Assembly: GCA_041908065.1 (NCBI GenBank) | Contig: JAYRGC010000032.1 | Span: 1-45,890, forward strand | Length of the DNA stretch: 45,890 nucleotides | Reading direction: 5' to 3' | From: JAYRGC01 sp041908065 | Lineage (GTDB): Bacteria; Pseudomonadota; Alphaproteobacteria; UBA9219 | Shown here: positions 1 through 8,178 of the stretch, piece after piece | Layout of the letters: each line of letters starts with the position of its first letter | Numbering within the stretch: position 1 is the first letter of the stretch | Translations under genes and position numbers: made by a program | The notes under the pieces: model-generated | Databases searched by the model: none | Seen by the model: only the letters and a program-made list of their open reading frames with translations | What the model was told of the DNA's origin: nothing

Positions 1-124
1 CGAAGCAATCCAGAGTCGCTGAGCAACGGCTCTGGATTGCTTCGCCGCCAAGGGGCGGCTCGCAATGACGGCGTTTGCTGTTGCGTTTGTATGCAAAATT
101 ACCCGCCCGTTTTGCGCAAGATCC
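1..124. mobile_element. Right part of a MITE-like element (copy A), cut by window start
   Basis: The window opens inside the hairpin core of the interspersed element: arms 1-15 and 30-44 are exact inverted copies (CGAAGCAATCCAGAG), followed by the shared core end, which reads GGCGGCTCGCAATGACG. The copy closes with the right terminal inverted repeat at about 101-124, the complement of the GGCTCTTACGCAAAACGGGT terminus seen in other copies. The left half is missing because the sequence begins here. The short reading frame over 37-237 is read through this repeat and is not a gene. Confidence 0.8.
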
Positions 125-387
125 AAACTTTTCGAATCTTCAAGGTGGATTTTTCACATAAAAACCTTGCCGTAAGGTTAAAGAACCGAGCGTTCTCATC
201 CAACCGCATGATTTTTACGAGATTTAACCGATTATAAACAATTCCTTTTAATTTATGAACGATTTTACATCGTTTTTTTCGCTTTTTCTGATGATTATCC
301 GTTTCTCATTAACCAGTAATTCAAGAATAGCGTGTACGGTCGATAATCATCACCGATGATTTGTGCAACCAACCGAGAGAAAGTACC
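125..387. other. AT-rich gene-free leader
   Basis: This stretch is visibly richer in A and T than the flanking genes. It holds a small perfect hairpin (AACCTT at 163-168, AAGGTT at 174-179, five-base loop) and several T-tracts but no open frame with a ribosome site. It presumably carries the promoter of the gene at 388, but I see no convincing -35/-10 pair. Confidence 0.5.
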
Positions 388-627
388 ATGGCCAAAGAAC
401 GTGAATTCGAGCAGCTCGCCAGCTCAGCCGACGAAACGCTTGAGCGTCTGGTGGCTATGACCAACCAGACCACCCTTGTAGCCCTCGACAAGACTATGTC
501 GGCGATAAAACGCTCTCCCACCAGCTATGCCGTAGCAGCTACCCGCGTCGGCAGCATCGGGGAACGCATAGTCCGCGCCGTGCATGAGGTAGGGTTGACA
601 TTGCCCGCCAGCCGCCAAACGGCCTGA
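388..627 (+). CDS. Small hypothetical protein (79 aa)
   Basis: I do not recognise the family. The ATG at 388 follows a purine-rich stretch (GAGAGAAAG) and is preferred over an in-frame TTG at 361. The product is soluble-looking, with no signal peptide or membrane segment. Its first half is acidic and probably helical (EREFEQLASSADETLERLV), its second half is basic (IKRSPTSYAVAATRVGSIGERIVRAVHEV). That helical, alanine-rich character could suit a phasin-like or DNA/RNA-associated small protein, but no motif supports a choice. It sits alone between the AT-rich leader and tilS. Coding is supported by codon-like composition and start context only. Confidence 0.55.
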   Translation: MAKEREFEQLASSADETLERLVAMTNQTTLVALDKTMSAIKRSPTSYAVAATRVGSIGERIVRAVHEVGLTLPASRQTA

Positions 628-739
628 TACCAGACTATCCCTTCCGCAGCCTGCTTCCCGCAGGCGATTTCCATGGCGTTTAGTTTCCGGATTCTGCGTT
701 TTGCTTGGGAATTGCGGTTTTTTCGGGTATTAAGCCCGC

Positions 740-2074
740 ATGACCGCGACGCATGAAAACGAGGAAGGCTCTCCCGTCTCCGCCGAGGAGTTTTCGGCTT
801 TGGCCGCCCCGCTTTTGCCTGCGGGGGCGCGGCGGTTGGCCATAGCCGTGTCGGGCGGCCCCGACAGCATGGCCTTGGCGTTGTTGGCCAAGGCCTCGCA
901 CGGCGACAGATCGCTTCGCGCCTTCATCGTCGACCACAAGCTACGCGAGGAATCCTCGACCGAAGCCGCCGCCGTGGCCGCGCGTTTGGCCGCGTTGGGC
1001 ATAGACGCCGAAATCCTCGTCTGGAACCACGACGTGGTAAAATCCCGCATCCACGTCAAGGCGCGGCAGGCGCGTTACGCCCTGCTGCTGGAAGCCTGCC
1101 GCAGATGGCGGGCGGACGCCCTTTTGTTGGCGCATCACGCCGACGATCAGGCCGAGACCATAACCATGCGGCTGGCCAAAGGCAGCGGGATAGACGGCCT
1201 TGCGGGGATGGCGGCGGCAACCGCGTTAGAGGGAATGCCTATCATCAGGCCGTTCCTGAATCTGCCCAAGGCGCGGTTGACGGCCACCTGCGCCGCCGCC
1301 GCCGTTCAGCACGTAAGCGATCCCAGCAACGCCGCCGAAAAGTACGCTCGCGGGCGGTTGCGCAAGATAATGCCGTTTTTGGCCGCCGAGGGGCTGACCC
1401 GCGAAAGAATCCTAGATCTCGGCGTTCGCGCCCGCGAGGCTGGCGAGGCTCTGGACTACTACACGGACGCCTTGCTGCGGGACTTTGCCGAAATGGACGA
1501 ATTCGGGGCGATCCGGATTAACCGCGCCGAATTGCGAAAATCCCCGATGGCGGTGGCGTTGCGGGCGACGGACGCCTGCCTGCGAGCGATTCACGACGGG
1601 GGCTATCCGACAGAACGCGCATCGCTGTTGCCTCTGGTAGAAGCCGCCAGGCAGGATAACGCTTTCCTGCCTGCCCGCACCCTCAACGGCTGCGAGATAA
1701 GCGCGTCCGCCGATAGGGTAGAGTTCCGCCGCGAACCTGCGGCGGCGGCCGCCGCTTTGCCGATGAGCATCTCCGCCGGACAGACCGTCATATGGGACGA
1801 AAGGTGGGCGGTGTCGTTGCCTATGGGGTTTTCCGCGCCGGAAGCGGACGGCCAGATGGAAATACGGGCGTTGGGTACGCATCCCCATGCCGCGCTCGAC
1901 GCTGCGGCTCCGTGGCTGCGGAAGCTAGCTCCCAAGGGGCGCGTCCGCGCCTCCCTACCCGCGTTGTGGAGCGGCGGCGAACTGAAGGCCGTCCCCGCGC
2001 CCCCCTCTTTCGGCACGGCCTGTATTCCGATTATGAAGGTGTTGAAGAAAGAAAGGATAGATAATGACGATTAA
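740..2074 (+). CDS. tilS: tRNA(Ile)-lysidine synthase
   Basis: TilS attaches lysine to C34 of the CAU anticodon of tRNA-Ile2 using ATP, so that the tRNA reads AUA and is charged with isoleucine; it is an essential cytosolic enzyme. The PP-loop ATPase signature SGGPDS lies at residues 38-43, followed by the family block LLLAHHADDQAETITMRLA and the RGRLRKIMPFL segment. At 444 aa it has the N-terminal catalytic domain plus the usual TilS C-terminal region. The start at 740 leaves about 30 residues before the PP-loop, normal for the family. Its stop overlaps the stop of the convergent lysE-like gene by four bases. The frequent ftsH neighbour is not adjacent here; ftsH lies 15 kb away. Confidence 0.95.
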   Translation: MTATHENEEGSPVSAEEFSALAAPLLPAGARRLAIAVSGGPDSMALALLAKASHGDRSLRAFIVDHKLREESSTEAAAVAARLAALGIDAEILVWNHDVVKSRIHVKARQARYALLLEACRRWRADALLLAHHADDQAETITMRLAKGSGIDGLAGMAAATALEGMPIIRPFLNLPKARLTATCAAAAVQHVSDPSNAAEKYARGRLRKIMPFLAAEGLTRERILDLGVRAREAGEALDYYTDALLRDFAEMDEFGAIRINRAELRKSPMAVALRATDACLRAIHDGGYPTERASLLPLVEAARQDNAFLPARTLNGCEISASADRVEFRREPAAAAAALPMSISAGQTVIWDERWAVSLPMGFSAPEADGQMEIRALGTHPHAALDAAAPWLRKLAPKGRVRASLPALWSGGELKAVPAPPSFGTACIPIMKVLKKERIDNDD

Positions 2075-2721
2075 CTCTCGCTAAGAGCGATTTTGAATCC
2101 TAAAACGATCAGGGCAGCTCCACAAAGGCGATCCAGCCATTTGGAAAATTTCAAGAAGGCCATTCTTATATGACTCTGCGTCAACACTAGAGCGACAGCC
2201 GAAAACCACATAAAAACCATCGCCATGCATGTAATAGCGTAGGCAAATTGCCATGCCGTCGGGGTGTGCGGATTCACTATCTGGGTAAAAACAGCCAAAA
2301 AGAACAAGGTTGTCTTAGGATTCAATGCGTTGGTCAAGAATCCTGAGGTTACGGCAGCAAAATCCCCAAGTCTTTTGTTATCGTGCTGGCCGCCGGATTT
2401 CAGGGCGGCCTCCACAGCTGAACGGCCAGCTCCCTTGGAACGCAAGGCCTGCGCCCCGATGTAAATGAGATAAACCGCGCCTAATAGCTTTATGGCGTTA
2501 AATATGAACACGGATTGGGATATGATGGCCGCCAAACCAAGCATCGTGTAGCTGGCATGCACTAAAATGCCGAGCGAAAATCCCAACGCGGTAAAAACTC
2601 CGGCGCGGCGGGAATAAACGATGGAGTTTTTTACAGCCATAATGAAATCAGGCCCGGGCGAAATGACTGCCAAAGAAAATATCGCGATCAAGGAAATCCA
2701 TTGTATCAGATACACGGACAT
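2071..2721 (-). CDS. LysE/RhtB-family amino-acid exporter
   Basis: Inner-membrane exporter of the LysE/RhtB superfamily, members of which export homoserine, threonine, lysine or related amino acids; the substrate cannot be read from sequence. The 216-residue length and hydrophobic pattern (about six membrane segments) match the family. The N-terminal SPGPDF motif at about residues 21-26, the later GFLTNALNPK motif and the FKIAL end are characteristic. The ribosome site GAGGAG lies in the last codons of apt, six bases separate the genes, and they are probably co-transcribed. The gene is clearly more AT-rich than its neighbours, which suggests later acquisition. It ends tail-to-tail with tilS. 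Confidence 0.9.
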   Translation of the reverse strand: MSVYLIQWISLIAIFSLAVISPGPDFIMAVKNSIVYSRRAGVFTALGFSLGILVHASYTMLGLAAIISQSVFIFNAIKLLGAVYLIYIGAQALRSKGAGRSAVEAALKSGGQHDNKRLGDFAAVTSGFLTNALNPKTTLFFLAVFTQIVNPHTPTAWQFAYAITCMAMVFMWFSAVALVLTQSHIRMAFLKFSKWLDRLCGAALIVLGFKIALSES

Positions 2722-2727
2722 GTAGCC

Positions 2728-3252
2728 CTACTCCTCGTACTGCACCAGACTGCTGACGGGCACGTCGAGTTTAGCGCGGCCATTCAGGAACGTCAGCTCG
2801 ATGATAAACGCCGTTCCGGTGACGATTGCGCCCATTTTGCGGGCTAGGGCTATCGTGGCTGCCGCCGTGCCGCCTGTGGCCAAAAGGTCGTCCAGCACGA
2901 CCACCCGCTGGCCTTTGGCCAACGCGCCTTCTTGTATCTCGATCGTGTCGCTGCCGTATTCCAGATCGTAGCTGTGCGGCACGGTTTTGCCCGGCAGCTT
3001 GCCCTTTTTCCGCACCATGACGAAGCCTGTGCCCAGCATGGCCGCCAATGGCGCGGCGACCAAAAATCCCCGCGATTCTATCCCCAAAAGCGCGTCGGGG
3101 CGTTCGGCGGACACCACCTCGGCCAGACGATCCACGGCCTCGCGCCATGCCTTGCCGTGCGCCAAAAGCGTGCTGATGTCGTAAAATAGAATCCCGGGCT
3201 TGGGAAAGTCCGGAACTCCGCGAATGTGTTCTTTCAGGTTCATGCGGCGCAT
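2728..3252 (-). CDS. apt: Adenine phosphoribosyltransferase
   Basis: Salvages adenine by condensing it with PRPP to AMP and pyrophosphate in the cytosol. The 174-residue protein has the opening block VPDFPKPGILFYDISTLLA, the ESRGF adenine-site segment and the PRPP-binding motif VVVLDDLLATGGTA. Length is typical of short APRTs. The ATG at 3252 gives MRRMNLKEH; the next in-frame ATG at 3243 gives the commoner MNLKEHIRG beginning. Neither has a clear ribosome site, so the start may be three codons too long. It is the first gene of a likely apt-lysE pair. Confidence 0.95.
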   Translation of the reverse strand: MRRMNLKEHIRGVPDFPKPGILFYDISTLLAHGKAWREAVDRLAEVVSAERPDALLGIESRGFLVAAPLAAMLGTGFVMVRKKGKLPGKTVPHSYDLEYGSDTIEIQEGALAKGQRVVVLDDLLATGGTAAATIALARKMGAIVTGTAFIIELTFLNGRAKLDVPVSSLVQYEE

Positions 3253-3417
3253 GTTGCGTCACGGTCATATCCGGCGCAAGGGAAAAATTGTGCGTTCCTC
3301 CATCATGGCGGACGCATGGCGATAAAGTAGTCGGACGGAACTAGTAATTTACGCGACGACATAAAAGCGCAGGCGTCTTCGCCCACGCTCTTTTGTTTGT
3401 TTCTAATGGATCAAATA

Positions 3418-3678
3418 TCACAACCCAAAGCGGTTTAGTGGAACATCTATCTTCTTCCTAGTCTTTCTTGCCACAGGGCTAGGCCGGCCGGCATAGGGGT
3501 CGCGGACACGATCGAAATCTGCCGACCTTACCTTTCTATAACCGCCGCTCCTGTAGTATCGTGTGCCAGCAGTCGTATTCCCTTCCTCATCCGTGTTCAA
3601 AAAATCAACTTTTGACAATACTCCCACGGTCAACTGTGGATCTACGGCAGCGGTTTCATTATTAAAATTCCAGGCCAT
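3418..3678 (-). CDS. Small hypothetical protein (86 aa) in an AT-rich island
   Basis: I do not recognise this protein. Support for coding is a strong ribosome site: AAGGAG lies at 3685-3690 on the complementary strand, about seven bases before the ATG. The product starts MAWNFNNETAAVDPQLTVGV, has a threonine/glycine/tyrosine-rich middle (TTAGTRYYRSGGYRK) and a basic, proline-containing C-terminus (VARKTRKKIDVPLNRFGL). There is no signal peptide or membrane segment. The upstream 3680-3850 region is strongly AT-rich, unlike the rest of the window. It is divergent from dnaK. Possibilities include a recently acquired or lineage-specific gene; no function is implied. Confidence 0.6.
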   Translation of the reverse strand: MAWNFNNETAAVDPQLTVGVLSKVDFLNTDEEGNTTAGTRYYRSGGYRKVRSADFDRVRDPYAGRPSPVARKTRKKIDVPLNRFGL

Positions 3679-3858
3679 ATCTCTCTCCTTATTAATTAAA
3701 GGGTTGAAGCAACAGTTTCAAATGCACAGCAATGGAAACAACATATGCCGTAAACGGCTTGCGATAATATATAACAAATTACCCATTTTAATGCAGTACA
3801 AAAAATACTTTCATGCATAAAAATCTCTTCCAAATTAACCATATTTTCCACCATCAAC

Positions 3859-3889
3859 CTTGAACCCAGCGCACGGCGTCACTATATAC
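3859..3889 (+). promoter_or_regulatory. Putative RpoH (heat-shock) promoter of dnaK
   Basis: CTTGAA at 3859-3864 is followed after 17 bases by CTATAT at 3882-3887. This resembles the alphaproteobacterial sigma-32 pattern CTTG, 17-18 bases, CYTATNT. The same sequence can also be read as a sigma-70 promoter (TTGAAC, 17 bases, TATATA). It lies about 56 bases upstream of the dnaK start codon. Confidence 0.6.
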
Positions 3890-3944
3890 AACCCAGTCGG
3901 GGCGGCGACGCTCCTTGGGCGATTCTGCAATCGGGGGACCGGAC

Positions 3945-5855
3945 ATGGCAAAAGTCATCGGCATAGATCTTGGCACGACGAATTCTTGCGTGGCAGTTAT
4001 GGAAGGCTCGACCGCCAAGGTGATACCGAACAGCGAGGGAGCCAACACCACCCCGTCCATCGTCGCCTTCACCGGCGCGGGCGAGCGTCTGGTCGGCCAG
4101 TCGGCCAAACGCCAAGCCGTCACCAACCCATCCAACACCCTTTACGCCATTAAACGCCTGATAGGCCGCAATTTCGAAGACAAGATGGTGCAAAAGGACA
4201 GCGGCCTTGTGCCTTATAAGATTATCCGCAACGGCAACGGCGACGCTTGGGTCGAAGCCAGCGGCAAGAACTACAGCCCCAGCGAAATATCGGCCTTTAT
4301 CCTAATCAAGATGAAGGAGACCGCCGAAGCCTATTTGGGCGAAAAGGTGACCCAAGCCGTCATCACCGTTCCGGCGTACTTCAACGACAGCCAGCGTCAG
4401 GCCACCAAGGACGCGGGCAAGATAGCGGGGCTGGAAGTCCTGCGCATCATCAACGAGCCGACGGCGGCAGCGTTGGCCTATGGCATGGAAAAGAAGAAGT
4501 CCGGCACGGTGGCCATCTACGACTTGGGCGGCGGCACGTTCGACGTCTCGGTTCTGGAAATCGGCGACGGCGTGTTCGAGGTGAAGTCCACCAACGGCGA
4601 CACCTTCTTGGGCGGCGAGGACTTCGACGCCCGTATCATCGACTTCCTATGCGACGAGTTCAAGCGCGAGCAAGGCATCGACCTGCGCCAAGATCGCCTC
4701 GCCTTGCAACGCCTGAAGGAAGCCGCCGAAAAGGCCAAGATAGAGTTGTCGTCCTCCGTGCAAACCGAAGTCAATCTGCCGTTCATCACGGCGGATCAAA
4801 GCGGACCAAAGCATCTCAGCGTCAAGCTCACCCGCGCCAAGCTGGAATCCTTGGTGGACGATTTGGTGCAAAAGACCGTGGAGCCGTGCCGCCTCGCGCT
4901 CAAGGACGCGGGATTGAAGGCCAGCGACATCAACGAGGTGATACTGGTCGGCGGCATGACGCGCATGCCCAAGATAATCGAAACCGTGAAGGAGTTTTTC
5001 GGGCGCGAGCCCCATCGCGGCGTCAACCCCGACGAAGTCGTGGCCGTGGGCGCGGCCATCCAAGGCGGCGTGCTGAAAGGCGACGTCAAGGACGTGTTGC
5101 TGTTGGACGTGACGCCGTTGTCGCTGGGCATCGAGACCTTGGGCGGCGTGTTCACCCGCCTCATCGATCGCAACACCACCATCCCGACGCGCAAGAGCCA
5201 AGTGTTCTCGACCGCCGAGGACAACCAGAACGCCGTCACCATCCGCGTCTTCCAAGGCGAGCGCGAAATGGCCGCCGACAACAAGCTGTTGGGGCAATTC
5301 GATCTGGTCGGGATTCCTCCGGCTCCGCGCGGCGTGCCGCAAGTCGAGGTCACGTTCGACATCGACGCCAACGGCATCGTCAGCGTCACGGCCAAGGACA
5401 AGGCCACGAACAAGGAACAGCAGATACGCATTCAGGCTTCGGGCGGATTGTCTGGCGCCGACATCGAAAAGATGGTCAAAGAAGCCGAATCCCACGCCGC
5501 TGAGGACAAGAAGCGGCGCGAGGCGGTCGACGCCCGCAACCAAGCCGACGCCCTTATCCACAGCGCGGAAAAAACGCTTAAGGATGCTGGCGACAAAATC
5601 AGCGCGTCGGACAAGTCCGCCGTCGAAGGCGCGATTGCCGATCTGAAAGGCGTGTTGGATTCCGGCGACGCCGCAGTCCTGCGCTCCAAGACCGAGGCTT
5701 TGGCGCAAGTTTCGATGAAGATCGGCGAAGCGATGTACAAGAGCCAGCAGGAAGGCGGCGCGGCGGCGGCAGGCCAGCAGTCCGCCTCCGAACCCGGGGT
5801 GGTCGACGCCGAATTCAGCGAAGTCAAAGACGACAAGAAGAACGGCACGTCGTAA
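3945..5855 (+). CDS. dnaK: Chaperone protein DnaK (Hsp70)
   Basis: ATP-driven cytosolic chaperone that binds unfolded hydrophobic segments with DnaJ and GrpE. The 636-residue protein has the phosphate-1 motif IGIDLGTTNSCVAVMEG at the N-terminus, the phosphate-2 motif IYDLGGGTFDVSVLEI, the adenosine motif VILVGGMTRMPKI, the linker DVLLLDVTPLSLGIETLGG and the C-terminal tail VVDAEFSEVKDD. The ATG at 3945 follows GGGGA by seven bases and gives the canonical MAKVIGIDLG beginning; an upstream in-frame start at 3915 is rejected. A heat-shock-type promoter precedes it. dnaJ, usually next, is absent; a chemoreceptor gene points back toward dnaK. Confidence 0.98.
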   Translation: MAKVIGIDLGTTNSCVAVMEGSTAKVIPNSEGANTTPSIVAFTGAGERLVGQSAKRQAVTNPSNTLYAIKRLIGRNFEDKMVQKDSGLVPYKIIRNGNGDAWVEASGKNYSPSEISAFILIKMKETAEAYLGEKVTQAVITVPAYFNDSQRQATKDAGKIAGLEVLRIINEPTAAALAYGMEKKKSGTVAIYDLGGGTFDVSVLEIGDGVFEVKSTNGDTFLGGEDFDARIIDFLCDEFKREQGIDLRQDRLALQRLKEAAEKAKIELSSSVQTEVNLPFITADQSGPKHLSVKLTRAKLESLVDDLVQKTVEPCRLALKDAGLKASDINEVILVGGMTRMPKIIETVKEFFGREPHRGVNPDEVVAVGAAIQGGVLKGDVKDVLLLDVTPLSLGIETLGGVFTRLIDRNTTIPTRKSQVFSTAEDNQNAVTIRVFQGEREMAADNKLLGQFDLVGIPPAPRGVPQVEVTFDIDANGIVSVTAKDKATNKEQQIRIQASGGLSGADIEKMVKEAESHAAEDKKRREAVDARNQADALIHSAEKTLKDAGDKISASDKSAVEGAIADLKGVLDSGDAAVLRSKTEALAQVSMKIGEAMYKSQQEGGAAAAGQQSASEPGVVDAEFSEVKDDKKNGTS

Positions 5856-5867
5856 CGGACGGCGATA

Positions 5868-5949
5868 GCGGTCGCTGAGCCTGTCGGAGCGACCGCGATG
5901 GATTGCCGGACATTGATCGCGTAAGTTCCCTTCGACATACTTAGGGAAC
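5868..5949. repeat. Two intergenic hairpins between convergent dnaK and the chemoreceptor gene
   Basis: First hairpin: GCGGTCGCT at 5868-5876 pairs with AGCGACCGC at 5888-5896. Second: GTTCCCT at 5925-5931 pairs with AGGGAAC at 5943-5949. Neither has a T-tract, so a Rho-independent terminator is not clear. The segment around the second hairpin (TCGCGTAAGTTCCCTTCGAC) recurs in similar form at 34133-34146, and its AGGGAACGC side recurs near 43613-43622, so it is an interspersed repeat of this genome. Confidence 0.6.
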
Positions 5950-5963
5950 GCAGGGTTTCGGTT

Positions 5964-7841
5964 TTACCCCTTTATTGCCGCCATAAACCCTTCTATTTCC
6001 ACGCGGAGATCTCCGGTTTTTTGGGAGAGTCCTTGGGATGTGGACAGTAGCTCTTCGGCTATCTTGCTCGACTGCGAAGCGGCGGAGCTGACGCATCCCA
6101 TGCCGTCGCGCACGCTATTCGAGCCTTGCAACACTCGCTGGATGTTGCGGGCTATTTCCTTCGTCGCCGTGCTTTGTTCGTCCACCGAAGACGATATTTC
6201 CGACGCCACGGCGTTGACGCGGTTAATCACCGGAATCATGCGCTTCAGCGCGGCGACGGCCTGTTCGGTGCCGGTCTGGATGGACGCTACCAGTTGGCTG
6301 ACCTCGCCGGTGGCGCGTTCGGTCTGTCCGGCCAGCGTCTTCACCTCCGAGGCGACCACGGAAAAGCCCTTGCCGCTTTCTCCGGCGCGAGCGGCCTCTA
6401 TGGTGGCGTTCAACGCCAACAGATTGGTTTGACCCGCGATGTTGCCGATCAGCTTGACGGCATCGCCGATGCGTCCGGCGGCCTCCGCCAACGACGACAT
6501 GGCGGTTTCGCTGTGCTTGCTTTCGCGTAAAGCCTCGTTGACTATCTCGGTCGAATGCGACACTTGCTGGCTGATGCAGGCGATGCTGGAGGACAGCTCC
6601 TCGGTGGCACTGGCCACGCTTTGCGTCATGTCGTTCATGTCGCAGGCCACGCCGGAAAGCTCCGAGCTTTGCTTGAGGGTTTGATCCGCGCTGGTCGATA
6701 TGGTCGTCGAGGTCTTTTGCATCTCGGAAAAGGCGTTTTGCAATTCCTCGACCGTGCGGGAAATGCTGGTGTTGTTGACCAAGGCGTCGGTAGCCTTTTT
6801 CAGCCTTTTCAGCGAGGCGACGATGCTGTGCAATATAGCGGCCAGCAAAACGAGCACGAATCCCAGTATGCCGCCAGTCGTCCACAACGTGCGGACGAAA
6901 AGCGATTTGTTGCGCCGGTAAGAATCTTGCGCCGCCGTCTGGATGTCGGTTCCGATTTTGTCTTCCACCGCCTGCAACACCTCGTGCGCCGCCTTGTGCT
7001 TGGAAAACCATGTGGCCGCGTCGATGCCGCGCACGACGCCCCCTTCCCCGCCGCTCAACGCCTCGGCTCGCATCTTTCGGGCTTCCTTAACTATGGGATC
7101 GGCAAGCGCGGCGTCCAAGGCCTTGGCCTGCTCTTCGTCCGCATAGATCCTGAGTGCTGCCCAATAGGCGTCCTGCGCCGCCGTGTATCCGATTATTCTC
7201 CGATAATCTTCGCCGGAAAATTTTCCGGCGATGATGGGAAAAACTCCGCCGCCGCGTTCGCGCCCCGCGTTTTCCATCGCTTGCATGACGCTGACATAGG
7301 CCACCACCTTCATGGCAATGTCGCCGTCGGCGGCCATACCGGCCAAAGATCCGACCGCGCCTATCAAAGCCTCCACTATCTCGCCGTAGCCGTCCATAAC
7401 TTGGAATATGGAGGACGCGGCGGAATCCACGTCCTTTCTGCGTTCGGATATGGCGGCGAGAAGTTTTTCGGCCTTGGCATAGCTTCGTCCGAACTCCCCG
7501 CCGATATGCGCCTGCGGCATTTCCTTGACGTCGCCGCCGAGCTGCTCGACGAACGCATCGGTTTGGCGGCGTTGGGATTCCACAGCCGATCGCGATTTGT
7601 CGTCGCGCAGCCCCATGAACAACATGCTTTTGCCGCGCTCTAACTGCACCTCGCGGATGACGCCGCTGATGCTGACGGCCAGACGGCCTATGCTGATAAG
7701 GCGTTCGGCTTCGAGATAACTGTCGCGTTTTTGCGCCATCTCATAGGCTGCGCCGCACAATAATCCCGCGACGGGAATCATCACGACGAAAACTATCCGC
7801 GCGACGGCGGATATGTTTCCCAGAAACCGGATTCCGGCCAT
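5964..7841 (-). CDS. Methyl-accepting chemotaxis protein with NIT sensor domain
   Basis: Inner-membrane chemoreceptor of 625 aa. Membrane segments lie at about residues 14-32 and 320-341. The periplasmic part between them looks like a nitrate/nitrite-sensing NIT domain (IREVQLERGKSMLFM, and VMQAMENAGRERGGGVF at about 185-201). The cytoplasmic signalling tip is canonical (AGQTNLLALNATIEAARAGE). The region after TM2 (341-376) looks like a shortened HAMP: the LKRLKKATDAL and VEELQNAFSEM helices are joined by only a few residues. No C-terminal CheR-binding pentapeptide is seen. The ATG has GGGGAG five bases upstream. No che genes are nearby, so it is an orphan receptor. The ligand is inferred from family only. 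Confidence 0.9.
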   Translation of the reverse strand: MAGIRFLGNISAVARIVFVVMIPVAGLLCGAAYEMAQKRDSYLEAERLISIGRLAVSISGVIREVQLERGKSMLFMGLRDDKSRSAVESQRRQTDAFVEQLGGDVKEMPQAHIGGEFGRSYAKAEKLLAAISERRKDVDSAASSIFQVMDGYGEIVEALIGAVGSLAGMAADGDIAMKVVAYVSVMQAMENAGRERGGGVFPIIAGKFSGEDYRRIIGYTAAQDAYWAALRIYADEEQAKALDAALADPIVKEARKMRAEALSGGEGGVVRGIDAATWFSKHKAAHEVLQAVEDKIGTDIQTAAQDSYRRNKSLFVRTLWTTGGILGFVLVLLAAILHSIVASLKRLKKATDALVNNTSISRTVEELQNAFSEMQKTSTTISTSADQTLKQSSELSGVACDMNDMTQSVASATEELSSSIACISQQVSHSTEIVNEALRESKHSETAMSSLAEAAGRIGDAVKLIGNIAGQTNLLALNATIEAARAGESGKGFSVVASEVKTLAGQTERATGEVSQLVASIQTGTEQAVAALKRMIPVINRVNAVASEISSSVDEQSTATKEIARNIQRVLQGSNSVRDGMGCVSSAASQSSKIAEELLSTSQGLSQKTGDLRVEIEGFMAAIKG

Positions 7842-7931
7842 GCTCCCCTCTCTTTATTCTGCTTTGCGCGAGGAGAGCATTTGACGCTATGGCGATAAAC
7901 CCTAGGTAAACTGCGACAATACTATGGTATG

Positions 7932-8160
7932 GGTTCTTGCCCAAAACGGACGGGGTAGATGGGGCGGCGTCATCTACCCTGTTACGGCCAAAGGCCGTCA
8001 TTGCGAGCCGCCACCCTTTGATTTGGACAGCGTTGAACTCTGTCGGGCGGCGAAGCAATCCAGTGCTGTTGCGCCCATGAATCTGGATTGCTTCGGGGCG
8101 TGAAGAACGCCCCTCGCAATGACGCCGCCCCTCATATCCCGTCCGTTTTAGGCAAGAACC
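7932..8160. mobile_element. MITE-like element, copy B (complete)
   Basis: Terminal inverted repeats at 7932-7954 and 8138-8160 (GGTTCTTGCCCAAAACGGAC and its near-complement). They are bracketed by ATGGTATG at 7924-7931 and ATCGTATG at 8161-8168, an 8-base direct repeat with one mismatch. Inside is the hairpin core at 7996-8124, beginning CGTCATTGCGAGCCGCC and ending CGCAATGACG, preceded by the small palindrome ACGGCCAAAGGCCGT. It fills the gap between the start of the chemoreceptor gene and the end of infC. No other gene lies in 7842-8178. Confidence 0.85.
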
Positions 8161-8178
8161 ATCGTATGCGACGGGGTT

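Noticed and set aside
37..237. 66-residue frame at the window start
   Set aside because: Starts in the hairpin core of copy A and continues through its terminal repeat; no ribosome site and no protein-like pattern.
5868..5949. Rho-independent terminator after dnaK
   Set aside because: Strong hairpins are present but no T-tract follows either of them on either strand.
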